Source: JADJPO01 sp963825645 | GTDB lineage: Bacteria; Actinomycetota; Actinomycetes; Actinomycetales; Kineosporiaceae | Reading direction: 5' to 3' | Length of the DNA: 64,000 bases | Assembly: GCA_963825645.1 (NCBI GenBank) | Contig: CAWGTT010000007.1 | Location: forward strand, 124,001 to 188,000 | Part shown: positions 50,630 to 60,490 of the stretch, piece after piece | Numbering within the stretch: the first letter of the stretch is position 1 | Layout: every line of letters begins with the position of its first letter | The notes under the pieces: generated by a model | Told to the model about the DNA's origin: nothing | What the model saw: only the letters and a program-made list of their open reading frames with translations | Databases searched by the model: none | Made by a program: the position numbers and the translations under genes

Positions 50630-51118
50630 ATGTCCCTTCCCCCACGCGGTCGCCCGGGTGATCCGGAGAGTCTGGACCTTGCCTCCATCGCTCACGCCCT
50701 GCAGGACCAGGGTGGTTTCGAGCATCACTGGCTGTTCGACCCGGCAACGTGCGAGACCGTCTACTGGTCAGCCGATTCCGACCCGGACGAGGAGATCGGC
50801 CTGGACCTCGACACCCTGGTGTCCATCGAGCCGTTGCCGTCCTGGGTCTGGTATCACGACATGGCGGACTTCGTCGAAGGGATCAGCGACGATGAGGCCG
50901 GTCGCCGCCTGGGCCGGGCCATCAGTGGCCGCGGTGCGTTTCGCCGGTTCAAGGACGAGCTGCACGCGGAGTACCCGGAGCTGGTGGAGGCCTGGTACGC
51001 CTGGCGCGACGCCCGAGCCGCGCGCCGTGCGGTGGAGTGGCTGCGTGACAACACCCTCATCACCGACGAAGCGGCGGCCGAGATGCTCCACCGGCACCCT
51101 GATCCCGAGCTTCCGTGA
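50630..51118 (+). CDS. UPF0158 family protein
   Basis: 162 residues. Family features: LASIAHALQDQGGFEHHWLFDPATCETVYWS, ELDxLVSIEPLPSWVWYHDMADFVEGI, RLGRAISGRGAFRRFKDEL, and WLRDNTLIT. Function unknown. Translationally linked to the gene before it (2-nt gap). Its stop directly abuts the convergent hrpA stop, with no spacer. Confidence 0.78.
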   Translation: MSLPPRGRPGDPESLDLASIAHALQDQGGFEHHWLFDPATCETVYWSADSDPDEEIGLDLDTLVSIEPLPSWVWYHDMADFVEGISDDEAGRRLGRAISGRGAFRRFKDELHAEYPELVEAWYAWRDARAARRAVEWLRDNTLITDEAAAEMLHRHPDPELP

Positions 51119-54100
51119 TCATGGCGCCAGCGCATCGAGGGCTCTGTGGATCCGCTGGGCGGAGATCGGGTAGGCGGTCGGGACGCCTTGCGCGAACAGG
51201 CTGAGCCGGAACTCCTCGATCATCCACCTGACCCGCTGCACATCCTCATCGTCGCGGCGGTCCAGGGGCAGGTCGGTGAGCACCTGCTCGTACTCCTCGC
51301 CCACCGCTCGGATCGCCTCCATCCGGCCCCGGTCGGCGTTGACATTCTCCGGCGCCTTCTCCAGGCGGCGCAACATGCCCCGCAGGTAGCGCAACAGGTC
51401 GGGCAGCCGGCTGCGTCCCACCTCGGCGACGAACCCGTTGTGCACCAGGGCGTCCAGCTGTCGGCGCAGATCGGTCAGCGCCGGGAGCAGTGGCAGGGAG
51501 GTCGTCGTGGCCAGCGAGCGGTCCACCTCCCGCCAGGCGGTCAGCACCGTCCCGACGACTCGGACGACGTCCAGCGCGCTGCCGTCCAGAGCGCTCCGGA
51601 CGGCGTGCAGCAGGTCAGCGAACGCCTCGCCGTCCCAGGCCGGCCCGCCGTGCCGGTCCACCAGGTCGTCGATGGCGCAGTCCAGGCAGTCTGAGAGCAG
51701 CGCTGCCGTGCTCGGGTAGGGGCCGGCGGCCAGGGCGAGCCGCTCTGCATTGCTCAGCACGTGGGTCACCTGGCCCTGCAGCCGCGCCAGCGGGTCGCCC
51801 AGGTTGGTGATCAGCAGGCGGCGGGTGCCGGAGCGCATCGCCGCCTCCTGGTCGGCCGGGGTCGCCAGCACCCGAACGGCGGCCGTCGTGCCCTCGTCGA
51901 CCAGGGCGGGGAACGCCGCGACCGTGCGCCCGCTGTCCTCGCGCTCGACGCTGCGTGGCAGCTGTCCGACGTCCCAGGTCGTGAGCCGGCTGCGTTCGAC
52001 GCCGGCCCCGGCGATGGCCGCGACCGCTGCCGTCGCCCTCTGCCGCAACCGGTGTTGCAGCGCGGCGAGATCCTCGCCCTCGGCGACCACCCGCGTCTGT
52101 CCCGCCTGCTGATCCTCGACCAGGAACGTCATCCGCAGATGGTCGGGCACCTTGTCGAGGTCCCAGGCCAGCCGGGGGATGCGGATCCCGGCGCGGCGGC
52201 CGAGCTCGGACTCCAAAGCGTCGAACAGCGAGCCCGTCGGCGGCTCGACCCGCGGCGCGACGGCCGCGAGCGCCGCCCGGGCGGTGTCCGGGGCCGGCAC
52301 GAACGAGGTCCGGATCGACTTGGGCAGGCTGCGGATCAGCGCCGTGACCAGCTCCTCACGTAACCCGGGGATCTGCCAGGTGAACGGCTCCGGGTCGAGC
52401 CGGGCGAGCAGCGGCACCGGCACGTGCACGGTGACCCCGTCGGCCGCCGTACCCGGCGCGAACTGGTAGGTCAGGCGCAGCTCACCGCCGTCGACCGGCC
52501 AGATGGTCGGGTACGCCGCGGCGTCGGGCCGGCTCGCCTCGTCGCTGATCAGGAGGTCCTCGGTGAACGTGAGGAGCTCGGGCCGCTCGCGTCGGGTGGT
52601 CTTCCACCAAGCGTCGAAGTGGCGTCCCGAGGTCACCTGCGCCGGGATACGGGCGTCGTAGAAGTCGAACAGTGCCTCGTCGTCGACCACAAGGTCCCGG
52701 CGGCGCAGCCGGTGCTCCAGCTCGCCGACGTCCTCCAGAATGGCCCGGTTGTCGTGGAAGAACCGGTGATGCGTACGCCAGTCGCCCTCCACCAGGGCGT
52801 GGCGGATGAACAGCTCGCGGCTCAGCTCCGGGTCGATCGGTGCGTAGCCGACCAGCCGCTGGGTCACGATGGGGACCCCGTAGAGCGTCACCCGCTCGTA
52901 GGCCATTGCCGCGGCCCGCTTGGAGGACCAGTGCGGCTCGCTGTAGTTCCGCTTGACCAGATGCGCGGCAAGGGGTTCCACCCAGTTCGGCTCGATCCGG
53001 GCCACATCGCGACCCCACAGCCGCGAGGTCTCCACCAGCTCGCCGGCCATCACCCAGCGCGGGGGCTTGGCGAACAGGGCCGACCCGGGCCAGAGCATGA
53101 ACCTCGCTCCTCGGGCCCCGGTGAACTCGTTGCGCTCGCTCTCACGCACCCCGATGTGCGACAGCAGTCCGGACAACAGCGCCCGGTGTATTTGATGCGT
53201 CTCGGCGGGCGGAGCATCCCGGCGCGGGACGGCGACACCCACCTGCCGGGCGATCTGGCGCAGCTGGGCGACCAGGTCCTGCCACTCCCGAACCCGCAGG
53301 TGGTTGAGGAACTCGCGATGACACAGCCGCCGGAACTGCCCGGAGGACAGCTCGTCCTGCCGCTCGCGCACGTAGTTCCACAGGTTGAGATACGCCAGGA
53401 AGTCGCTGGTCTCGTCGGCGAACCGGCGGTGCAGCTCGTCGGCGGCCTGTCGCTTGTCGGCCGGACGCTCGCGCACGTCCTGGATGGACAGCGCAGCCGC
53501 GATCACCACCACCTCGCGCACGCACCCGTTGCGGTCGGCCTCGAGGATCATCCGGCCCATCCGCGGGTCGACCGGCAGCTGTGCGAGCTGGGATCCCAGC
53601 GGGGTCAAATGCTTCCGGGGATCCTTGGCCGGGTCCAGGGCGCCCAGCTCGGTGAGCAGCGCCGTCCCGTCCCGCACCGAGCGGGCATCCGGCGGGTCGA
53701 GGAACGGGAACGAGCCGACGTCACCCAACCCGATGGCGGTCATCTGCAGGATCACCGAGGCGAGGTTGGTGCGCAGGATCTCCGGGTCGGTGAACTCCGG
53801 ACGCGCGGCGAAGTCCTGCTCGGCGTACAGCCGCACGCAGACGCCGTCCGCGAGGCGGCCGCAGCGGCCGGCGCGCTGGTTGGCCGAGGCCTGGGAGATC
53901 GGTTCGATCGGCAGGCGTTGCACCTTGGTGCGATAGCTGTACCGGGAGATCCGCGCCGTCCCCGGGTCGATCACGTAGCGTATGCCGGGCACGGTCAGCG
54001 AGGTCTCGGCGACGTTGGTGGCCAGCACGATCCTGCGCAGCACGCCCGCCGGACGTGCCGAGAACACCCGGTGCTGCTCGGCGATCGACAGTCGCCCGTA

Positions 54101-54961
54101 CAGAGGGACCACCTCGGTGTGCGGCCAGTGCGTCAGTGCGGTCCCGCCGAGGGCGTCGGCGGTGTCGCGGATCTCGCGCTCCCCGGAGAGGAAGACCAGG
54201 ATGTCCTGGCTGGTGCCGTCCGCCCGCCGGTCGGTCCACAGCTCGTCGACCGCCGAGCAGATCGCGTCGATCTGGTCGGTCTGCTCCTCGCCGTCGGCCG
54301 CCGCTTCATTCGGCCGGTAACGGATCTCGACCGGGTAGGTGCGCCCCGAGACCTCCAGGACGGGGACCGGCACGGCCGCACGGCGGTTCGGCGACGCCGC
54401 GAAGTGGTCGGCGAACCGCTGCGGGTCGATGGTCGCCGAGGTGATGACCACCTTGAGATCCGGACGACGGGGCAGCAGCCGGCGCAGGTAGCCGAGGATG
54501 AAGTCGACGTTCAAGCTGCGTTCGTGCGCCTCGTCGATGATCAACGTGTCGTAACGCCGCAGGTCGCGGTCTCGCTGCAGCTCGGCGAGCAGGATTCCGT
54601 CGGTCATCAGCTTGATGCAGGTGCGCTCACTCACCCGATCGGTGAACCGCACCTGGTAGCCGACCGCCTCGCCGAGGGCCACGCCGAGCTCGTCGGCGAC
54701 CCGCTCGGCGACGGTGCGCGCGGCCAGCCGGCGCGGCTGGGTGTGCCCGATCATCCCCTGCACCCCGCGGCCCAGTTCGAGGCAGATCTTCGGCAGCTGG
54801 GTGGTCTTGCCGGACCCGGTTTCGCCGGCGAGGACCACCACCTGGTGGTCACGGATCGCCGCCGCGATCTCGTGGCGCGCGGCACTGACCGGTAGCTCGT
54901 CGGGGTAGCGGATCGACGCCGGGACGGCGAGCCGTCGGGCCTCGATGAACTGCTGCCTCAC
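51119..54961 (-). CDS. hrpA: ATP-dependent RNA helicase HrpA
   Basis: 1280 residues, the usual HrpA length. DEAH-box helicase: LAGETGSGKTTQLPKI (motif I), TQPRRLAARTVAERVADEL, IIDEAHERSLNVDF (motif II), ITSATID (III), TNVAETSLTVPGIRYVIDPG (V), QRAGRCGR (VI). The long C-terminal DUF3418 region follows. GTG 54961 is chosen because TATCCT ends 6 nt upstream. It acts in ribosome rescue or RNA turnover in bacteria. Confidence 0.95.
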   Translation of the reverse strand: MRQQFIEARRLAVPASIRYPDELPVSAARHEIAAAIRDHQVVVLAGETGSGKTTQLPKICLELGRGVQGMIGHTQPRRLAARTVAERVADELGVALGEAVGYQVRFTDRVSERTCIKLMTDGILLAELQRDRDLRRYDTLIIDEAHERSLNVDFILGYLRRLLPRRPDLKVVITSATIDPQRFADHFAASPNRRAAVPVPVLEVSGRTYPVEIRYRPNEAAADGEEQTDQIDAICSAVDELWTDRRADGTSQDILVFLSGEREIRDTADALGGTALTHWPHTEVVPLYGRLSIAEQHRVFSARPAGVLRRIVLATNVAETSLTVPGIRYVIDPGTARISRYSYRTKVQRLPIEPISQASANQRAGRCGRLADGVCVRLYAEQDFAARPEFTDPEILRTNLASVILQMTAIGLGDVGSFPFLDPPDARSVRDGTALLTELGALDPAKDPRKHLTPLGSQLAQLPVDPRMGRMILEADRNGCVREVVVIAAALSIQDVRERPADKRQAADELHRRFADETSDFLAYLNLWNYVRERQDELSSGQFRRLCHREFLNHLRVREWQDLVAQLRQIARQVGVAVPRRDAPPAETHQIHRALLSGLLSHIGVRESERNEFTGARGARFMLWPGSALFAKPPRWVMAGELVETSRLWGRDVARIEPNWVEPLAAHLVKRNYSEPHWSSKRAAAMAYERVTLYGVPIVTQRLVGYAPIDPELSRELFIRHALVEGDWRTHHRFFHDNRAILEDVGELEHRLRRRDLVVDDEALFDFYDARIPAQVTSGRHFDAWWKTTRRERPELLTFTEDLLISDEASRPDAAAYPTIWPVDGGELRLTYQFAPGTAADGVTVHVPVPLLARLDPEPFTWQIPGLREELVTALIRSLPKSIRTSFVPAPDTARAALAAVAPRVEPPTGSLFDALESELGRRAGIRIPRLAWDLDKVPDHLRMTFLVEDQQAGQTRVVAEGEDLAALQHRLRQRATAAVAAIAGAGVERSRLTTWDVGQLPRSVEREDSGRTVAAFPALVDEGTTAAVRVLATPADQEAAMRSGTRRLLITNLGDPLARLQGQVTHVLSNAERLALAAGPYPSTAALLSDCLDCAIDDLVDRHGGPAWDGEAFADLLHAVRSALDGSALDVVRVVGTVLTAWREVDRSLATTTSLPLLPALTDLRRQLDALVHNGFVAEVGRSRLPDLLRYLRGMLRRLEKAPENVNADRGRMEAIRAVGEEYEQVLTDLPLDRRDDEDVQRVRWMIEEFRLSLFAQGVPTAYPISAQRIHRALDALAP

Positions 54962-54967
54962 CCGCCC

Positions 54968-54973
54968 AGGATA
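54968..54973 (-). promoter_or_regulatory. -10 element of a leaderless promoter (hrpA)
   Basis: TATCCT on the minus strand ends 6 nt before the hrpA GTG. Confidence 0.5.
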
Positions 54974-55115
54974 GATACTGGGTGAGGCGGACTCCCCGGC
55001 GGCGGTCGGGGGGCTCGTGCCATTCGTCTCTGGCGACCGGCTCGGTGTCGGGCGAGGGTGAGGAGTGGACCATGGTGCGGGCCCTACCGGCCGGCCGCAC
55101 GAAACCAAGGAGTAG

Positions 55116-56006
55116 ATGATGAATCAGGCCCAGCTGACGAAGATCAAGACCGCGCAGGGGTTCATCGCCGCCCTTGACCAGAGCGGCGGCAGCACACCGA
55201 AAGCGTTGAGACTGTATGGGATTGACGAGTCCGGCTATGCCGATGAGGCGGAGATGTACGACCGGATCCACGAGATGCGGACCAGGATCATGACCAGCCG
55301 GGCGTTCACCGGCGAGCGGATTCTTGCGGCCATTCTGTTCGAGATGACCATGGACCGTCAGATCGGGGCCAAGGGCTCGGCCGAGTACCTGTGGGAGGAC
55401 AAGAACATCGTTCCGTTCGTGAAGGTCGACAAGGGTCTGGCCGAGCAGGCCGACGGTGTGCGGCTGATGAAGCCGATGCCCGACCTGGACGCCCTGCTGA
55501 CCAGGGCGATCGGCCATGGCGTCTTCGGCACCAAGATGCGGTCGGTGATCATGATGGCGGACAAGTCCGGCGTGCCCGCGATCGTGCAGCAGCAGTTCTC
55601 CGTGGGCCGGCAGATCCTGGATGCCGGGCTGGTGCCGATCATCGAACCGGAGATCGACATCCACAGCCCCGAGAAGGCCGAGGCCGAGGGCCTGCTCCGG
55701 GCCGAGATCCTCGCCGCACTTGACGGGTTGGACGGCGACCGGCAGGTCATGCTGAAGCTGACCCCTCCTGAGGAGGACGACTTCTATGGCGAGCTGGTGG
55801 CGCACCCGCGCGTCCTCCGGGTTGCGGCGCTGTCCGGCGGCTACTCGCGCGAAGAGGCCAACGCTCGGCTCTCGCGCAACCCCGGCGTGGTCGCCAGCTT
55901 CTCGCGTGCTCTCACCGAAGGCCTCAGCGCGCAGCAGAGCGACGAGGAGTTCGACGCGGCTCTCGATGCCTCCATCGCCGCCATCTTCGCCGCCTCGATC
56001 ACCTGA
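55116..56006 (+). CDS. fda: Class I fructose-bisphosphate aldolase
   Basis: 296 residues. Schiff-base aldolase of the bacterial class I type: GFIAALDQSGGSTPKALRLYG, ILFEMTMDRQIGAKGSAEYLWE, IVPFVKVDKGL, PIIEPEIDIHSPEKAEAE, VMLKLTPPEEDDFY with the likely Schiff-base Lys, and VAALSGGYSREEANARL. AAGGAG precedes the first of two ATGs. Its last 41 nt are overlapped by the next gene. Confidence 0.95.
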   Translation: MMNQAQLTKIKTAQGFIAALDQSGGSTPKALRLYGIDESGYADEAEMYDRIHEMRTRIMTSRAFTGERILAAILFEMTMDRQIGAKGSAEYLWEDKNIVPFVKVDKGLAEQADGVRLMKPMPDLDALLTRAIGHGVFGTKMRSVIMMADKSGVPAIVQQQFSVGRQILDAGLVPIIEPEIDIHSPEKAEAEGLLRAEILAALDGLDGDRQVMLKLTPPEEDDFYGELVAHPRVLRVAALSGGYSREEANARLSRNPGVVASFSRALTEGLSAQQSDEEFDAALDASIAAIFAASIT

Positions 56007-57411
56007 GGCGCCGGGCCGGGCGTCCCGCTGGGACCGCCTCTCGGCCGCGGACCTGGCCAACTTCGTGTTCGAGCGCCGAGAGCAGGTCTACACCGTCGGG
56101 ATGGTCGGTCTGCTCGACTCCGGACCGTTCCTGGACGACGCGGGCGAGCCCGACCTCGCCGGCCTGCGACGGCTGCTCGCCCCCCGGGTCGACGCCGTGG
56201 CACGCCTGCGCCAACGGGTGCACTTCACGCGGTGGGGTCAGGGGCTGCCGGTGTGGGTGGACTGCCCGGTCGACCTCGACGTCCACGTGCGGCGCGGCCC
56301 GAGGCTCGACGGGGACGCCGCGCTGGTGTCGCTGTGCGAACAGCTGCTCAGCGCGCCGCTTGCGCGTGATCGTCCCCTGTGGGACCTGCTGGTCTGTCCG
56401 GGCCCGACATCCGGCCAGGTCGCCGTCGTGCTGCGGCTGCACCATGCGGTGGCCGACGGGGTCTCGGGGGTGCGCATGATGCGGGCGCTGTTCGACCCGG
56501 CTGAGGGGCCCGGCGCACCAGCGGCCACGGCCGGGCCAGACCTCGTCCGCGCTAGGACGCCGCACCGAGCGCCGTCCGGGTGGGAGCTCGCCCTCGATGC
56601 GTGGCGGACCCGAGGGGCCCGCGTGCTGGACACGCTCACCCATCTCGGCCGGTTGCCGTCCCTGTGGCGGGATCTGGCGCGGGGCGCCGTCCGGACGGTG
56701 AGCATCGCCCGCGGGGCGATGCCGTCGACTTCCCTGCTCGGACCGCTCGGTGCGCGCCGCAGCATCAGGGTGGTCACCGTCGACCTGGCGCAGCTCCGGT
56801 CCGTGGCGCACACCGCCGGGGCGACGGTGAACGACGCGTTGCTCAGCGCCGCCGTCCACGCCGCGGGTGCCCTGCTGGTCTGGCGGGGCGAGCCCCTGCC
56901 GCCGCATCTGCCGGTGTCGGTTCCGGTGTCGCTGCGAGACGCGGACGATCGGCTGGACGCCCACGGTGGCAACCAGGTCGGTGTGATGCGGGTTCTGCTG
57001 CCGCTCGGCGAGGACGACGCGATGGATCGACTGCGGCGGATCGCGGCCACGACGCGCCGGGCCAAGAGTGAGGCGCGTGCAGCCGGCACGCTTCAGCTGA
57101 CCCGGAGCCGTCTGGGCATCCGGGCGATGGACGTGATCGCCCGGCATCAGCGCTCGGTCGGGATGTTCATCACCAACGTGCCCGGCCCCAGCGAGCGGTT
57201 GTCGTTGGGCGGTGCGCAGCTGCTGCACGCGTGGCCTCTGAGCATCATCGCGGGAGACGTTCGGTTCGCGGTCGCGGCGCTGTCGTACGCCGGTGGGTTC
57301 AGCGTGACCCTCACCGTGGACGCCGCCTCCTGCCCGGACGTCGACGTCTTCGCCCACGCGCTCGAGGAGTCCCTTCGGGCCACGCAGCGGCGGCGCTCCC
57401 ACCCGGCCTGA
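55966..57411 (+). CDS. Wax ester synthase/diacylglycerol acyltransferase (first copy)
   Basis: 481 residues if ATG 55966 is right. It starts inside the aldolase gene in another frame; no later ATG precedes the conserved RLSAADLANF segment. Catalytic HHAVADG is at about residue 159. Other family marks: LWDLLVCPG, GATVNDALLSAAVHAAG, SVPVSLRD, GNQVGVMRVLLP, and MFITNVPGPSERLSLGG. The enzyme makes storage lipids from acyl-CoA. It follows the aldolase directly; 1.5 kb further lies a second copy on the other strand. Confidence 0.88.
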   Translation: MPPSPPSSPPRSPEAPGRASRWDRLSAADLANFVFERREQVYTVGMVGLLDSGPFLDDAGEPDLAGLRRLLAPRVDAVARLRQRVHFTRWGQGLPVWVDCPVDLDVHVRRGPRLDGDAALVSLCEQLLSAPLARDRPLWDLLVCPGPTSGQVAVVLRLHHAVADGVSGVRMMRALFDPAEGPGAPAATAGPDLVRARTPHRAPSGWELALDAWRTRGARVLDTLTHLGRLPSLWRDLARGAVRTVSIARGAMPSTSLLGPLGARRSIRVVTVDLAQLRSVAHTAGATVNDALLSAAVHAAGALLVWRGEPLPPHLPVSVPVSLRDADDRLDAHGGNQVGVMRVLLPLGEDDAMDRLRRIAATTRRAKSEARAAGTLQLTRSRLGIRAMDVIARHQRSVGMFITNVPGPSERLSLGGAQLLHAWPLSIIAGDVRFAVAALSYAGGFSVTLTVDAASCPDVDVFAHALEESLRATQRRRSHPA

Positions 57412-57519
57412 CGGTGCCGTGGTGACCAACGGTCCTGGTGCGCAGGGGATGCCGGCGAGAGCGTGGGAGAGCCACCTAGCGTGCTTGGATGCGTGAGGGG
57501 TGAGGAGTGAGGAGGGGCG

Positions 57520-58038
57520 ATGAGCGCAGTCCCCGATCCCGGCGGGTTCGACCCCGAGCAGCAGCTATCGATCATCCGGCGGGCGATGGCCAAGCAGTCG
57601 TTCTGCGTGCTGGCGACCTCGTCGGCCGACAACCGGCCGCATGCCGTCGGACTGCTGTACGCCGCGGTCGGACTGACCGTCTACGTGCTCACGGGCCAGG
57701 ACACGGTCAAGGTGCGCAACGTCAGCGAGAACCCCCGTGTCGCCGTGTGCATCCCGGTGCGCAAATACCCGGTCGGGCCGCCGATGGCGGTCCAGTTCCA
57801 GGGGACGGGCGAGGTCCTGGCCATCGATGATCCGCACATCAAGGACCTGGTCGCGGCGGGCCGGCTCAAGCACATCGCCGGCCACGGTGCCCTGGACAAG
57901 CCCGGGATCTGCTTCATCAAGGTGACTCCGAGCCGTCGGGTCTCCAGCTACGGCCTGGGGGTCTCGCTCCTCCGGCTGATGCGAGACGTCTCGAAGGGGG
58001 CGCGTACCGTCGAGGTGGCGCAGCGGGCCGCCCGCTGA
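57520..58038 (+). CDS. Pyridoxamine 5'-phosphate oxidase-fold (FMN/F420 binding) protein
   Basis: 172 residues. Split-barrel pattern: MAKQSFCVLATSSADNRPHAVGLLYAA, VYVLTGQDTVKVRNVSENPRVAVCIPVRK, VQFQGTGEVLAI, and GICFIKVTPSRRVSSYGLGV. Family members bind FMN or F420 and reduce or bind small molecules; the cofactor cannot be told here. GGAGGGG is upstream of the ATG. Confidence 0.8.
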   Translation: MSAVPDPGGFDPEQQLSIIRRAMAKQSFCVLATSSADNRPHAVGLLYAAVGLTVYVLTGQDTVKVRNVSENPRVAVCIPVRKYPVGPPMAVQFQGTGEVLAIDDPHIKDLVAAGRLKHIAGHGALDKPGICFIKVTPSRRVSSYGLGVSLLRLMRDVSKGARTVEVAQRAAR

Positions 58039-58104
58039 CGTTGTCACAAGGTTCTGCTGCCGGAGGGCGGTGGTCCGTGTGGTGCCCCTGTCAGAGGAGC
58101 TCCC

Positions 58105-58914
58105 ATGACGTCGACGTCGTACTCGCCCACCGGCATCGCGTACGACCGTGCGGGCCCGCGTCGTGAGCTGCCCGTCGTCCTCCTCCACGCCGGCATCGCC
58201 GATCGCCGCATGTGGAACCCCCAATGGCGGGCGCTGACGGCAGAACGCGATGCTGTCCGACTGGACCTTCGTGGGTTCGGGGAGTCCACCGAACGTCCGA
58301 GCGGCGCCCTGTCCCCGGTCGATGACGTGATCAACACCTTGGACGCGTTGGGCGTCGAGCGTTGTCATCTGGTCGGCGCGTCCTTCGGCGCCGGGGTCGC
58401 CGTCGAGGTGGCGCTGACCCGGCCGGAGCGGGTGCACTCCTTGCTGCTCAGCGCTCCCGGTGGATCGCTCATCGCCGAGGCCACAGCGGACCTGCTGGCG
58501 TTCGTCGACGTAGAGCGATCCGCGTTGGCACGCGACGACCTGGACGGCGCCGTGGAGGCGAACCTGACCTGGTGGGTCGGCGGACCCCACCGGGACGTCG
58601 GGGACGTCGACCCGGCGGTCCGTGACCTGGTCCGGCAGATGCAGCGACGGGCGTTCGACCTCACGGCCGGGTGGGACGACATCGAGGAGAAGGACGTGGA
58701 CCCGCCTGCACTCGAACGGCTGGCCGACGTCCAGGTCCCTACCCTGGTTCTCGTGGGCGCACTCGACCTCGACGCGATCCTCGACACGGCACGACGGGTG
58801 GGCGATCACATCCCCGACGCGCGTCGTATCGACTGGCCGGGCGTTGCCCACCTTCCGTCGATGGAACGCCCAGACGACTTCCTCGCTCTGCTACGCAGCT
58901 GGCTCGTGAGGTGA
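58105..58914 (+). CDS. Alpha/beta hydrolase
   Basis: 269 residues. Oxyanion LLHAGIADRRMWN, RLDLRGFGESTERP, nucleophile Ser in LVGASFGAGVAVE (G-A-S-F-G), likely acid in LVLVGALDLDAIL, and His in GVAHLPSMERPDDF. Arrangement is close to 3-oxoadipate enol-lactonase-like hydrolases, but no pathway partner is near. GAGGAG precedes the ATG. Confidence 0.87.
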   Translation: MTSTSYSPTGIAYDRAGPRRELPVVLLHAGIADRRMWNPQWRALTAERDAVRLDLRGFGESTERPSGALSPVDDVINTLDALGVERCHLVGASFGAGVAVEVALTRPERVHSLLLSAPGGSLIAEATADLLAFVDVERSALARDDLDGAVEANLTWWVGGPHRDVGDVDPAVRDLVRQMQRRAFDLTAGWDDIEEKDVDPPALERLADVQVPTLVLVGALDLDAILDTARRVGDHIPDARRIDWPGVAHLPSMERPDDFLALLRSWLVR

Positions 58915-58941
58915 GGCCGAGGTGGCCCAGGCGGGAGCCCA

Positions 58942-60348
58942 CTACGGTGACGCCGGGGCGGCCTGCATCGACCCGAGCTCGCTGACGACGAGCTCGACGA
59001 GTTCGCCCGGGTCAGGCACGAGCCCGGCGTCGGTGGCGAACCCGATGGTCACCGCACCGTTGTAGCTGAGGATGGTTGCCGTCATCGGGTTGTCCCCCGA
59101 GCATGGAGCGAACCCCACCACCTGGATCACCGGTACGCCCGCGAAGGTCATCGGCACCTTCGGCCCGGGCACATTGGTGAGGATTCCGACCGCCTTGTTG
59201 GCGAAGAAGTTCGTGATGGCGAATGCCGCCTGCCGGGGCGCGTGGGAGACCAGGCGTTGCAGCCCGAACGTCAGCATCGGCTCGTCGGAGTGCTTGATGC
59301 GCTCCATCTGGTGGCGCACCTGGCGCAGTGTGGTTGCCGGGGCGGTGCTGCCCAGAGGCATCGGCAGCCAGACCAAGGCGAAGTGGTTGCCCAGCTCGGG
59401 AGGCAGGTTCGCGTCGAACGGCTTGAGGTTGACCGGCACCATCCAGAGGACCTGATCGGCCTCGCCGCCATGCGTCGTCAGGTAGCGGCGCAGCCCGCCG
59501 GCCACGGCGGCCAGCATCACGTCGTTCACGGTTGCGTCATGAGCGCGACCGATCGTCTTGATGTCCTCCAGCGGCAAGGGCCGTGACCACGCCATCGCTT
59601 TGGCGAGGCCAGGTGTTCCGGTCCAGACGGTTCGCGGGCTTCTTGCGAACGCCAGCTTGGCGACCGACCTCAGGTCGTTGGCTGCCCGGGCGTCCTCGCC
59701 GCCGAGCACCTCGATCGCGTCGACGAGCCTGCCCGGATGGCGGACCACGTCGAGGCCCACCCCCAGAGTGTGCATCCCCGATCGAGCCAGACCCGACGCG
59801 GCGCCGAGCGCCCTGGCCGCGGCGCTCGCAGTGTCACCCGGCCCGGGCGACCCGGCATCAGGCGGCGGTGAGTCCCGATCCTCGGCGAGCAGGCTGAGCA
59901 TGACCTGCGCGAGCCGGATGCCGTCGGCGATGGCGTGGTGGAAACGGGCCACGATGGCCGCACCCTCGGCGCCGCTCTCAAGTCGGAGCGGATGCACCAG
60001 GTAGGCCTGCCACGGCGGACGCTGCTTGTCGAGCGGGACGGCCCGCTGCTCGGCGACGAACCGCTGCAGGGCGCAGATGTCCTGCGGTTCGGGCAACCGG
60101 GTCGTGCCGACGTGCCGGCCGATCTCGAAGGTGACGTCGTCCTGCCAGGCCCAGCCGAGGCCCCGCCGCACCGCCCGCCGGCCCAGGACCGGGAACCGGG
60201 CCACCGCCGCCAGAAAGACCGCACGGACGGCGTCCAGATCCGGGACCTGGGCGAGGACCATGACACTGTCCACCACTGTGAGGTTGTTGGGCCGATCCAT
60301 CGTCAGCCAGAGCGCGTCCTGCGCGGTCATCGGCGTCGTGCCAGTCAT
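58942..60348 (-). CDS. Wax ester synthase/diacylglycerol acyltransferase (second copy)
   Basis: 468 residues. Catalytic FHHAIADGIRLAQVM near residue 136. Also WLTMDRPNNLTVVDSVMVL, PPWQAYLVHPL, HDATVNDVMLAAVAGGLRRYL, GNHFALVWLPMPLG, GILTNVPGPKVPMTFAGVPV, and SYNGAVTIGFATDAGLV. This is the long-chain alcohol/DAG acyltransferase family involved in neutral lipid formation. It is divergent in sequence from the copy at 56-57.4 kb, so they are old paralogues rather than a recent duplication. Confidence 0.92.
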   Translation of the reverse strand: MTGTTPMTAQDALWLTMDRPNNLTVVDSVMVLAQVPDLDAVRAVFLAAVARFPVLGRRAVRRGLGWAWQDDVTFEIGRHVGTTRLPEPQDICALQRFVAEQRAVPLDKQRPPWQAYLVHPLRLESGAEGAAIVARFHHAIADGIRLAQVMLSLLAEDRDSPPPDAGSPGPGDTASAAARALGAASGLARSGMHTLGVGLDVVRHPGRLVDAIEVLGGEDARAANDLRSVAKLAFARSPRTVWTGTPGLAKAMAWSRPLPLEDIKTIGRAHDATVNDVMLAAVAGGLRRYLTTHGGEADQVLWMVPVNLKPFDANLPPELGNHFALVWLPMPLGSTAPATTLRQVRHQMERIKHSDEPMLTFGLQRLVSHAPRQAAFAITNFFANKAVGILTNVPGPKVPMTFAGVPVIQVVGFAPCSGDNPMTATILSYNGAVTIGFATDAGLVPDPGELVELVVSELGSMQAAPASP

Positions 60349-60478
60349 CGAGACCTCCCCCGCCAGTTACTCGCCGGGCAACCCACACTCATGCCGGGAG
60401 GATCCGAGAAGTCTCCTCCACCTGGGCCGCAGTCGGTTCCGCCCTGAGTCCCGGGTCGAGGCGGAGATGAGGCCCGCA

Positions 60479-60484
60479 TACCGT
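60479..60484 (+). promoter_or_regulatory. -10 element of a leaderless promoter (SRPBCC gene)
   Basis: TACCGT ends 6 nt before the ATG at 60491, which has no ribosome binding site. Confidence 0.5.
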
Positions 60485-60490
60485 AGGGCC

